From contig CANJKY010000338.1 in NCBI GenBank assembly GCA_947474875.1, positions 1 through 5,310 of the forward strand: a stretch of DNA of 5,310 bases, read 5' to 3'. The DNA is from Gemmataceae bacterium (GTDB lineage Bacteria; Planctomycetota; Planctomycetia; Gemmatales; Gemmataceae). The position numbers and the translations under genes are program-made. Positions within the stretch are counted from its first letter, which is position 1. Every line of letters starts with the position of its first letter. Shown here one piece after another: positions 1-5,310 of the stretch. Under the pieces are notes generated by a model. The model made no database searches. It saw only the letters and a list, made by a program, of their open reading frames with translations, and was not told the DNA's origin.

Positions 1-560
1 ATGCCGAGCGGGATCTCGTAGCTGATGATCTGGGCGGAGCTGCGGAGCGAGCCGAGCAGCGAATACTTGTTGTCCGACGACCAGCCGCCCAGGATGATGC
101 CGTACACCGACAGGCTGCCGAGCGCGAACACCACCAGGATGCCCACGTCCAGCCCCGGCAGGATGACCCCGTTGAACGACTGGCTGTATCCGGTCTGCGC
201 TTCCTGATACTTGGCGATGGCGTCCGCCGACTCCGGCACCGGGCCGGGCGGCGGCTGTGTGCCGCCCCACGGCACCACCGCCAGCGCCACCAGCGCGATC
301 GCCATGCTGACGGCCGGGGCGAGCAGGAAGAAGATCTTGTCCACGTGCCGCGGGATGGGCGCTTCCTTCAGGAAGAACTTGCCCCCGTCGGCCAGCGGCT
401 GGAGCAGCCCGAGCGGGCCGACGCGGTTCGGCCCGAGGCGGTCTTGCACCCACGCCGACACCTTCCGCTCGGCCAGCGTCAGGTAGCCGACGGTCGGCAT
501 CACCACGGCGATCACGCCGGCGATGACGATCAGCAGGGTGAGCCAGTCGAATGCGATCAT
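1..560 (-). CDS. nuoH: NADH-quinone oxidoreductase subunit H (NuoH), N-terminal 186 residues, cut by window edge
   Basis: NuoH is the membrane subunit of complex I that anchors the peripheral arm and forms the quinone-entry chamber with NuoD and NuoB. The 186 visible residues begin MIAFDWLTLL, with TM1 at about 7-28. The first conserved cytoplasmic loop follows at 30-66 (AERK, Q-D-R-L-GPNRVGP, LLQPLAD, K-x3-KE). TM2 lies at about 76-97, TM3 at about 132-157, and the second loop at 159-186 (GGWSSDNKYSLLG, SSAQIISYEIPLG). Between TM2 and TM3 is a loop of about 40 residues including PPPGPVP, roughly 30 longer than in E. coli NuoH as I recall it. The ATG at 560-558 has a good Shine-Dalgarno and no rival start. 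The remaining C-terminal part (family length is usually about 325-400 aa) lies beyond position 1. The gene follows nuoG across a 73-nt gap carrying a large palindrome. Identity is certain from the motifs; only the 3' part is unseen. Confidence 0.97.
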   Translation of the reverse strand, partial: MIAFDWLTLLIVIAGVIAVVMPTVGYLTLAERKVSAWVQDRLGPNRVGPLGLLQPLADGGKFFLKEAPIPRHVDKIFFLLAPAVSMAIALVALAVVPWGGTQPPPGPVPESADAIAKYQEAQTGYSQSFNGVILPGLDVGILVVFALGSLSVYGIILGGWSSDNKYSLLGSLRSSAQIISYEIPLG

Positions 561-564
561 GATG

Positions 565-571
565 CCTCTTC
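565..571 (-). promoter_or_regulatory. nuoH ribosome binding site
   Basis: The minus strand reads GAAGAGG at 571-565, four bases before the nuoH ATG. It supports the chosen start. It is notable because only one base (572) separates it from the end of the large inverted repeat, so folding of that repeat in mRNA would place a stable stem directly against the ribosome landing site. Confidence 0.8.
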
Positions 572-572
572 A

Positions 573-631
573 GTGTTCTGCTCGCACCGCGAGCGGTCTT
601 CAAAAACCCGCTCGCGGTGCGAGCAGAACAC
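573..631. repeat. Perfect 24-bp inverted repeat with 11-nt loop; each arm internally palindromic
   Basis: Bases 573-596 are the exact reverse complement of 608-631, separated by an 11-nt loop (597-607, TCTTCAAAAAC). Each arm also holds a smaller inverted repeat: GCTCGC-ACC-GCGAGC at 580-594 and GCTCGC-GGT-GCGAGC at 610-624. The element can therefore fold as one long hairpin or as two short hairpins side by side. It starts two bases after the nuoG stop (636-634) and ends one base before the nuoH Shine-Dalgarno. No T-run follows the stem in the transcribed direction, so it does not look like an intrinsic terminator. It may be a REP-type or small MITE-like intergenic element, or an mRNA processing or stability stem that sets nuoG/nuoH expression. 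Structure is seen directly; function and family are inferred. Confidence 0.93.
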
Positions 632-633
632 AC

Positions 634-2325
634 TCACACGGTTGCCAGCTCCACCTTCTTGCTCGCCGTCGGCTGCTTCAACTCGGCCAGGGCCGCGAAC
701 TGCGGCAGGTCGTTCGCCAGGTCTTTCCGCACCGCGGCGACCGTCGCCAGCCCCTTCCGCCCGGCCAGGTCGAACGCGATCTGCAACTCACCGCGTACTT
801 CCGGCCCGGATTTCACCGCCCGCGGGAACGACTGGGCCAGCCCGGCGTGGTTGACGAACGTGCCGTCCTTCTCGAACGCGGTGGTGGCCGGCAGCACGAC
901 CGTCGCGGCGGCGGTCAGCTTCGAGTGGAACAGGTCCTGGACGAGCAGGTGCGCCGGGGCCTTCCACCCCTGCGGCAGGGCGGCGTTGACGAACTCCGGG
1001 TCGCGGTACCCGCCGGCGAACCACAGGGCGTTCAGGTCTTCCCGCACCACGTCGGCAAAGCGGATCACCTCGCCCTGGAGCTTGGTCAGCACCGCCTCCA
1101 CGCCCAACCGGTTCGGGCACTTCTCGGCGCGGATGGTGAACTTGGCCGGCGGGACGTACTCGCCCCTCACGTTCTTCGGGTAGTGGTCGTCCTCGCCGAC
1201 CACCGGCACCGGGCCGAGCGCCAGCCGCAGTTCCTTGTTCAGCTTCTTGAACGCCGTGCCGAGGGCGTAAGCCTCTTCCACCGTCAGGTTCGGGGACAGC
1301 ACCACCACCGCCCGCCGGGCGGTGACGTACACCGCGTCCTCGAACTGCCGGCGGACCTGGAGTTGCTGCCACGGGGTCGGGCGAAGTACGCCGTCGGCGC
1401 CCTTCGCCAGCGGGCGGGTGATGCGGTCCGGGCTGTGCGTGTGGTGGTACCCCCACCGCCCCTCGTCGCACATCCAGTACCCCTGGGCGTCGTGGTTCTC
1501 CCGCGCCCGCAGGCGGTACACGATGTCCTTGTTCGTGTCGGTGTGGGTGCTACACCCGGTGGCGCAGTTGCCGCACACGTTGTCCGTCGTCTTCAGGTAC
1601 CACACCCGCTGGGTGTACAGGAAGTCTTTCGACCCGAGCGCCCCGACCGGGCACAGGTCCACCACGTTCCCGCTCAGCTTGTTTTCCAGCGGGAAGCCGG
1701 GGAACACGTCGATCTCCTCGTGGTGCCCGCGGCCGACCACCTGCAGTTCGCCGGTGCCGCTCACCTCGCGGGTGAACCGCACGCACCGGGTGCACAGGAT
1801 GCACCGGTCGGTGAACAGGGTGATCTTACTGCTCAGGTCCGGCTTGTTCGGCGGCTGGTTCTTCTCGTCCACCAGCCGGCTCTCGGTGCGGCCGAACTGG
1901 TAGCTGTAGTCTTGCAGCTTGCACTCGCCGGCCTTGTCGCACACCGGGCAGTCGAGCGGGTGGTTGAGGAGCAGCCCTTCGAGGGTGTCGGCCTGCGATT
2001 TCTTGGCCCGCTCGCCCGGCTTGTACGCCGGGTCGTAGGGCAGGGCGGGGGCCGGTTTCCGCTTGTCGTACTCCCCGGTGACGATGACCGTGCCGTCCTT
2101 CACCGGCGTCTGGCAGCCGGGGAACACCTTCGGCTGCATGGTCACCTTGCCGTCCTTCAGCTCGCCCATCTCCACCAAGCACATGCGGCAGGACGCCACC
2201 ACGGTCAGGCCGGGGTGGTAGCAGTAGTGCGGCACCAGCACGCCGCCGAGTTCGGCCGCCTGCACGCAGTTCAGCTTGCGGGTGCCGATCTCGACCGGCG
2301 TGTCGTTCACATAGACGGTTGGCAT
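634..2325 (-). CDS. nuoG: NADH-quinone oxidoreductase subunit G (NuoG), short form with N7 cluster site
   Basis: NuoG is the large Fe-S subunit of the complex I peripheral arm, relaying electrons from NuoF towards NuoI. The 563-aa product has an N-terminal 2Fe-2S ferredoxin domain with N1b ligands C35, C46, C49 and C71. Next comes the His-type N5 motif (H122, C126, C129, C135), then N4 (C175, C178, C181, C225). C251, C254, C258 and C286 match the spacing of the extra N7 4Fe-4S cluster found in E. coli and Thermus. Residues from about 300 are a reduced molybdopterin-oxidoreductase-like domain. It retains a closing motif near 474-492 (ATVVLPATTAFEKDGTFVN), but family members usually run to about 680-910 aa. 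The ATG at 2325 lies 7 nt after the lipoprotein gene stop; its weak Shine-Dalgarno (GGGAAGAAG, 2344-2336) sits in that gene's last codons, suggesting translational coupling. I see no frameshift; the shortness appears genuine. Confidence 0.97.
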   Translation of the reverse strand: MPTVYVNDTPVEIGTRKLNCVQAAELGGVLVPHYCYHPGLTVVASCRMCLVEMGELKDGKVTMQPKVFPGCQTPVKDGTVIVTGEYDKRKPAPALPYDPAYKPGERAKKSQADTLEGLLLNHPLDCPVCDKAGECKLQDYSYQFGRTESRLVDEKNQPPNKPDLSSKITLFTDRCILCTRCVRFTREVSGTGELQVVGRGHHEEIDVFPGFPLENKLSGNVVDLCPVGALGSKDFLYTQRVWYLKTTDNVCGNCATGCSTHTDTNKDIVYRLRARENHDAQGYWMCDEGRWGYHHTHSPDRITRPLAKGADGVLRPTPWQQLQVRRQFEDAVYVTARRAVVVLSPNLTVEEAYALGTAFKKLNKELRLALGPVPVVGEDDHYPKNVRGEYVPPAKFTIRAEKCPNRLGVEAVLTKLQGEVIRFADVVREDLNALWFAGGYRDPEFVNAALPQGWKAPAHLLVQDLFHSKLTAAATVVLPATTAFEKDGTFVNHAGLAQSFPRAVKSGPEVRGELQIAFDLAGRKGLATVAAVRKDLANDLPQFAALAELKQPTASKKVELATV

Positions 2326-2332
2326 CGGCGAC

Positions 2333-2806
2333 TCACTTCTTCCCGATGAGCTGCTTCGCCTCGTCGGCGGTGGCTCGCTTGATGGCCCCGGACGGCCCCG
2401 TGCACACGATCCCGCCCGCCTTGTCCGCGTCGATCTCGTAGGCCCACAGCGCGTTCTTGTCAGTGGTGCCGGTGAGGATGATGACCCCTTCCTCGACCTT
2501 CTTCAGGATCTCGCTCGCGTCCGGGTAGTTCTTCAGGTCCGCCTTGATCTGGTCGATCGTCGGCATCCGGTTGTTTTCGATCTCGTAGGTGAGGATGAAC
2601 GTCCTCAGCCCGTTGAAGTCGTTCAGCTGCACCACCCGCTTGCCCGCCCGCGCCGCGTTGCCGAGCGTGCTGCCGTCTGCCCGGTAGTTGGTGTTCCGGT
2701 CGTCGATCTTCTCCGCCGACGGCTTCGTCGGTTTGGGCGTGGATTTTGGGAAGCCGCACCCGTAGGCCGCCGCCAGCACCGGCACGAGTAACAGGAGCCT
2801 TCGCAT
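2333..2806 (-). CDS. Putative small lipoprotein of unknown function embedded between nuoF and nuoG
   Basis: I do not recognise this 157-aa protein as a complex I subunit. It begins with a signal-like segment, MRRLLLLVPVLAAAYGC, with two arginines, a short hydrophobic core and a cysteine at 17. The residues before it (AYG) are an imperfect lipobox, so lipidation is likely but not certain. Next is a Pro/Lys/Ser/Thr-rich linker (19-33), then a compact mixed region. This includes a probable helix at about 63-79, a charged helix at about 83-106, a strand (VIILTG, 108-113), WAYE (121-124), and a tail rich in Gly, Ala and Lys. No metal-binding motif is evident, and C17 and C135 are the only cysteines. 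A strong Shine-Dalgarno (GGAGG, 2817-2813, six bases from the ATG) lies in the 12-nt gap after nuoF, and nuoG starts 7 nt downstream. It is thus co-transcribed with complex I and probably acts outside the cytoplasmic membrane. Function unknown. Confidence 0.87.
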   Translation of the reverse strand: MRRLLLLVPVLAAAYGCGFPKSTPKPTKPSAEKIDDRNTNYRADGSTLGNAARAGKRVVQLNDFNGLRTFILTYEIENNRMPTIDQIKADLKNYPDASEILKKVEEGVIILTGTTDKNALWAYEIDADKAGGIVCTGPSGAIKRATADEAKQLIGKK

Positions 2807-2818
2807 GATCGGCCTCCG

Positions 2819-4186
2819 TTAGTGGGCACCGGCCATCGCCAGCGGCCGGGCGTACTTGCTCTTGCTGCCGTCGCGGATGGCGTCCTCGAATTCCTTACGG
2901 AATTTGCGGATGGCCGTCTTCACCGGCCAGCCGGCGCCGTCGCTCAGCCCGCAGATGGTGGTGCCGGGGATGATGCCGATGCGGTCGGCCACGTCCACCA
3001 GCACGTCCAGGTCTTCCGTCCGCCCCTGCCCGCGGCGGAGGCGGTCGGTGATCTTCAGCATCCAGCCGGTGCCCTCGCGGCACGGGGTACACTGCCCGCA
3101 GCTCTCGTGGCTGAAGAACTGGCAGACGTTGTGCAGCACGTCTACCATGCTGGTCTGGTCGTCGATGACGGTGACGGCGGCGGTGCCCAGGCCGAGGCAG
3201 CCGACCTTGCCGGGGCCGTTGAAGTCGAGCGGGATGTCGTACTCGGTCTTGCCGTCCTCGCCCTTCAGCGGGGCGTTGCAATCCAGGAACCCCATGCTCA
3301 GCCCGCCGGGGTTCACGCTCTTCGCCTTCCGCCCCTTCCACACCCCGCCGCCGTGCTTCTCCACCAGGTCGCGGCAGGTGATGCCCATCGGCACCTCGAC
3401 GCAGATCGGCTTCTCGACGTGCCCGGCCAGGGTGTACAGCTTCGGCCCGTAGCTGCCGGCGTCGCGGGGGTTCTTCGGGTCGGGCGGCACGCCCATGCTC
3501 TTGAACCAGTCGATGCCCCGCCGCATGATCTGCGTGACGCACGCCATCGTCTCGACGTTGTTCACGATGGTCGGCTTGCGGAACGCCCCTTCGATGGCGG
3601 GGAAGGGCGGCTTGATCCGCGGCCACGCCCGTTTCCCTTCGAGGGATTCGATCAGCCCGGTCTCTTCGCCGCAGATGTACGCCCCGGCCCCGCGGTGCAG
3701 GAAGATGTCGAGGTCGAACCCCTTGCCGAAGATGTTCTTGCCGAGCAGGCCGGCGGCGTAGCACTCGTCGATGGCCGCTTGCAGGGTGCGGTAGGCGTCG
3801 CCGTACTCGTACCGGATGTAGAAGTACGCCCGGTTCGACTTGATCGCGTAGCACGAAAGCATGATGCCTTCGAGCACCTGATGCGGGTCCTTCTCCATCA
3901 GGATGCGGTTGTTGTACGTGCAGGGTTCGGACTCGTCGGCGTTGATGCACAGGTAGATCGGACCGGGGTGGTCCTTCGGCAGGAACGTCCACTTCAGCCC
4001 GGTGGGGAACCCGGCCCCGCCGCGGCCCCGCAGCCCGGAGTCCTTCACCTGCGTGACCACGTCGAGCGGCTGCTTGTCCTTCAGCGCCTTCTCGAACGCC
4101 GCGTACCCGCCGTCCGCCCGGTAGCCTTCCAGCTTGGCGGAGTTCGGCTTGTTAATGCGAGCGAGTAGGGTGGGTTCAAATCCCAT
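2819..4186 (-). CDS. nuoF: NADH-quinone oxidoreductase subunit F (NuoF), FMN/NADH-binding 51-kDa-type subunit
   Basis: NuoF oxidises NADH with FMN and passes electrons to 4Fe-4S cluster N3. The 455-aa product (E. coli about 445) shows the glycine-rich nucleotide/FMN loop GLRGRGGAGFPTGLKW at 51-66 and NADESEP at 82-88. These are followed by GAGAYICGEETGLIESLEG (166-184), PRIKPPFPA (189-197) and IVNNVET (207-213). The N3 ligands are C363, C366, C369 (SCGQCTPCREGTG) and C412 (TICGLSDGAGWP). The segment after NADESEP reads CTYNNR where the family normally has GT-x-KDR, a departure close to the cofactor. The frame is open upstream to 4306, but I chose the ATG at 4186-4184: it has a good Shine-Dalgarno, gives the normal length, and avoids overlapping the preceding gene. 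The stop is TAA at 2821-2819. It lies 26 nt after the 150-aa gene and 12 nt before the lipoprotein gene. Confidence 0.98.
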   Translation of the reverse strand: MGFEPTLLARINKPNSAKLEGYRADGGYAAFEKALKDKQPLDVVTQVKDSGLRGRGGAGFPTGLKWTFLPKDHPGPIYLCINADESEPCTYNNRILMEKDPHQVLEGIMLSCYAIKSNRAYFYIRYEYGDAYRTLQAAIDECYAAGLLGKNIFGKGFDLDIFLHRGAGAYICGEETGLIESLEGKRAWPRIKPPFPAIEGAFRKPTIVNNVETMACVTQIMRRGIDWFKSMGVPPDPKNPRDAGSYGPKLYTLAGHVEKPICVEVPMGITCRDLVEKHGGGVWKGRKAKSVNPGGLSMGFLDCNAPLKGEDGKTEYDIPLDFNGPGKVGCLGLGTAAVTVIDDQTSMVDVLHNVCQFFSHESCGQCTPCREGTGWMLKITDRLRRGQGRTEDLDVLVDVADRIGIIPGTTICGLSDGAGWPVKTAIRKFRKEFEDAIRDGSKSKYARPLAMAGAH

Positions 4187-4190
4187 ACAT

Positions 4191-4199
4191 TCCTCTTCC
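4191..4199 (-). promoter_or_regulatory. nuoF ribosome binding site (decides the start)
   Basis: The minus strand carries the purine run GGAAGAGGA at 4199-4191; its GAGG core (4195-4192) is five bases from the ATG at 4186-4184. This supports the short start of nuoF over the in-frame extension to 4306. A second, out-of-frame ATG at 4190-4188 is only one base from GAGG and meets a stop after four codons, so it is unlikely to be used. Confidence 0.75.
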
Positions 4200-4212
4200 G
4201 CACGTTGTTCGA

Positions 4213-4665
4213 TCAGCTCTTCGTTCGCCGTTCTGCATTTCGCTCCAGCTCTCGCCAAAACGGAACGCGGATCACCTGCTCCGTTCCGTCGGGACGGGAC
4301 GCACATGCGACCACGTCACGATCCCACGGAATAGCCGTACGGATCGCGTCGAGCAGACGCTCGAACGGTATCTTCGCGTACTGGTGGCCGGTCAGCACCA
4401 GCAACGGGTCCAGATACCGCTGGCCGTCCTTTTGATCACGCCCCTCGGCTACGATCACAACTGCCCTGTAGTACGGGCCGGCACCGGTTTCCGGATCACA
4501 CTCCACGACCGGGGGAAGGAAGTCCGCGTACGGATCGCCGTCCGGGTACATACTCGGGTGGCCGATGTGGGCTGGAACGGCCTGTGCGTACACCTCCAGC
4601 CACTCCTCGTCAAAGGCGTGATCCTTTTGAAATTTCAACTGCCAGAGGGTGGCGTAGATGCTCAC
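4213..4665 (-). CDS. Uncharacterised 150-aa protein inserted between nuoE and nuoF
   Basis: This protein is not a known complex I subunit. It starts MSIYATLWQLKF and contains conserved-looking blocks EWLEVYAQAVPAHIG (21-35), GDPYADFLPP (43-52), YRAVVIVAEG (66-75) and QRYLDPLLVLTGHQYAKIPF (82-101). From memory, similar YATLW..LKF / VPAHIG / DPYADFLPP proteins occur as solitary hypothetical genes in various bacteria; I cannot name the family or give a function. The last 35 residues or so look like an extra charged tail (RELERNAERR). There is no signal peptide, membrane segment or cysteine cluster, so it is probably cytosolic. The start is GTG at 4665-4663, sharing GTGA with the nuoE stop; GGAG at 4677-4674 lies eight bases upstream. 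By hand count its GC is about 61%, lower than most stretches of nuoF I sampled (mostly 68-73%, one 55%), and bases 4621-4640 are AT-rich. This is compatible with late insertion, but not proof. Confidence 0.9.
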   Translation of the reverse strand: MSIYATLWQLKFQKDHAFDEEWLEVYAQAVPAHIGHPSMYPDGDPYADFLPPVVECDPETGAGPYYRAVVIVAEGRDQKDGQRYLDPLLVLTGHQYAKIPFERLLDAIRTAIPWDRDVVACASRPDGTEQVIRVPFWRELERNAERRTKS

Positions 4666-5141
4666 CGCTTTAACTCCGCGATCAGCGAATCCGCCTTCTC
4701 GGTGGTCACGTTCATCTCGTGCTTGTCATCCCGCAGGCAGGCCGGGGCGCCGTCGCACGCCCCGATACACTCGGCGAACTCCAGCGTGATCTTGCCGTCG
4801 GCGGTCGTCTGCCCGCACTTCACGCCGAGCTTGTGTTCGCAGTGCTCTTGCAGCTCGTACGCCCCGCGGAGCATGCACGCCAGCCCGCGGCACACCCACA
4901 GGCGGGTCTTGCCGAGTTTGTCCCCGTCGTGCTTGAAGAACTCGTAGAAGGTCATGGTGTCGTGGACTTCGGACGGGTGCAGGTCCAGAAGCCCGGCGAT
5001 CTCGACGATCGCCTCGTTCGACACCGTGCGGTACTCGTCGTGGACGAGGTGCAGCGCTGGTAGCGTCACCGCCTGCTTGCTCGGGTACCGGGGGATGTAC
5101 GCCCGGATTCGGGTCTTGATGTCGTCGCTCAGCGCGCTCAT
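4662..5141 (-). CDS. nuoE: NADH-quinone oxidoreductase subunit E (NuoE), 2Fe-2S subunit
   Basis: NuoE is the thioredoxin-fold 24-kDa-type subunit that docks on NuoF and holds 2Fe-2S cluster N1a, near the FMN but off the main electron path. The 159-aa product has a helical N-terminal part (about 4-58; YPSKQAVTLPALHLVHDEY and a DLHPSEVHD segment at 53-61), then TFYEFF at 64-69, as in the family. The N1a ligands are C84 and C89 (VCRGLACMLRGA, C-x4-C) and C125 and C129 (ECIGACDGAP, C-x3-C). Length matches the bacterial family. The frame is open upstream to 5273, but the ATG at 5141-5139 is preferred. It shares ATGA with the nuoD stop, has GGAG at 5153-5150 eight bases upstream, and the longer reading overlaps nuoD in another frame with no family-like residues. 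The stop at 4664-4662 overlaps the GTG of the next gene, so translational coupling is likely on both sides. Confidence 0.97.
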   Translation of the reverse strand: MSALSDDIKTRIRAYIPRYPSKQAVTLPALHLVHDEYRTVSNEAIVEIAGLLDLHPSEVHDTMTFYEFFKHDGDKLGKTRLWVCRGLACMLRGAYELQEHCEHKLGVKCGQTTADGKITLEFAECIGACDGAPACLRDDKHEMNVTTEKADSLIAELKR

Positions 5142-5310
5142 CGGTCCAGCTCCGCCGCGATGATGTTCAGGCTGCCCAGCACCGCCGGCACGTCCGAGAT
5201 CTGGTGCCCTTCCATGAGCAGCGGGAACAGGCTGAAGTGGATGAACGACGGCGGGCGGGTCCGCGCCCGCCACGGCTTGCCGCTGCCGTCCGCCACCACG
5301 TAGAAGCCGA
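5138..5310 (-). CDS. nuoD: NADH-quinone oxidoreductase subunit D (NuoD), last 56 residues, cut by window edge
   Basis: Only the 3' end of this gene is present. Reading from the window edge, the visible residues begin GFYVVADGSGKPWRARTRPP and continue with SFIHFSLFPLLMEGHQISDV and PAVLGSLNIIAAELDR, then TGA at 5140-5138. This matches the C-terminus of NuoD, the 49-kDa-type subunit related to the large subunit of NiFe hydrogenases, which forms the quinone-reduction site with NuoB and NuoH. Family hallmarks seen are GFYVVxDG, KPxRxxxRxPSF, GHQIxDV and the closing LGSLxI...E-x-DR. No cysteine of the NiFe-hydrogenase type is present near the C-terminus, which fits a complex I subunit rather than a hydrogenase. 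The stop codon overlaps the nuoE start by ATGA. The 5' part lies beyond position 5310; whether it is fused to NuoC cannot be judged here. Confidence 0.95.
   Translation of the reverse strand, partial: GFYVVADGSGKPWRARTRPPSFIHFSLFPLLMEGHQISDVPAVLGSLNIIAAELDR

Noticed and set aside
573..631. Intrinsic (rho-independent) terminator after nuoG
   Set aside because: The stem is strong, but in the transcribed (minus) direction it is followed by CTGAAGAGGCATC and the nuoH start, with no run of U; nuoH must also be expressed for a working complex.
634..2325. Frameshift or nonsense truncation of nuoG
   Set aside because: The late domain motif ATVVLPATTAFEKDGTFVN and a further 70 residues follow in the same frame before the stop, so the gene is continuous and naturally short.
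523..2349. Long plus-strand open frame (608 codons) opposite nuoG
   Set aside because: It lies wholly across the well-supported nuoG and the palindrome. The translation is rich in Arg, His, Val, Ala and Leu, as expected of a GC-rich antisense shadow, and has no recognisable motif.
2822..4168. Long plus-strand open frame (448 codons) opposite nuoF
   Set aside because: It mirrors nuoF codon for codon in a high-GC context, has biased composition and shows no domain; nuoF on the other strand carries every family motif.
4176..4190. Four-codon upstream reading frame (ATG at 4190) overlapping the nuoF start
   Set aside because: It is one base from the Shine-Dalgarno core, too close for normal initiation, and looks like a chance ATG in ATGTATG.
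2819..4306. Longer nuoF reading starting at 4306 (495 aa)
   Set aside because: The extra 40 residues overlap the 150-aa gene in another frame and have no NuoF-like character; the ATG at 4186 has a good Shine-Dalgarno and gives normal family length.
4662..5273. Longer nuoE reading starting at 5273 (203 aa)
   Set aside because: The extra 44 residues are an out-of-frame reading of the nuoD 3' end; the ATGA-overlap start at 5141 fits the family length and has a ribosome binding site.
634..5310. The locus as a NAD-linked hydrogenase or formate dehydrogenase rather than complex I
   Set aside because: NuoE, F and G homologues occur in such enzymes, but the NuoD C-terminus lacks hydrogenase-type nickel cysteines and a NuoH with full quinone-site loops follows, which fits complex I.

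Overview
The window is an internal piece of a complex I (NADH:quinone oxidoreductase, nuo) operon from a high-GC bacterium. Every gene I can support lies on the minus strand, so transcription runs from position 5310 towards 1: nuoD (3' end only), nuoE, an uncharacterised 150-aa gene, nuoF, a small putative lipoprotein gene, nuoG, a long perfect inverted repeat, and nuoH (5' end only). Missing subunits (nuoA-C upstream, nuoI-N downstream) presumably lie outside the window. There is no rRNA, tRNA, CRISPR array, transposase or convincing promoter, and no gene-free stretch longer than about 75 bases.

The peripheral-arm subunits look functional. NuoE has the four cysteines for cluster N1a. NuoF has the FMN/NADH glycine-rich loop and the N3 cysteines. 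NuoG has ligands for N1b, N5, N4 and also the off-pathway N7 cluster, but its C-terminal molybdopterin-oxidoreductase-like domain is strongly shortened (563 aa in total). Electrons would pass from NADH to FMN in NuoF, along the Fe-S chain in NuoF and NuoG, and on to the quinone site at the NuoD/NuoH interface. NuoH has its conserved cytoplasmic quinone-site loops plus an unusual proline-rich insertion of about 30 residues in the loop between TM2 and TM3.

Genes are tightly packed: ATGA overlap for nuoD/nuoE, GTGA overlap for nuoE/150-aa gene, 26 nt before nuoF, 12 nt before the lipoprotein gene, 7 nt before nuoG, and 73 nt before nuoH. The last gap is almost filled by a 24-bp-arm perfect inverted repeat whose arms are themselves palindromic; it starts two bases after the nuoG stop and ends one base before the nuoH Shine-Dalgarno.

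The organism is not named by the sequence. High GC, complete-looking Nuo-type subunits, small lineage-specific genes embedded in the operon and GCTCGC-type palindromes make me think of a planctomycete of the Gemmata group, but this is a tentative inference. The unusual parts are the two non-nuo genes in the operon, the nested palindrome, and the departures in NuoG, NuoH and NuoF. I see no clearly new multi-gene system here.
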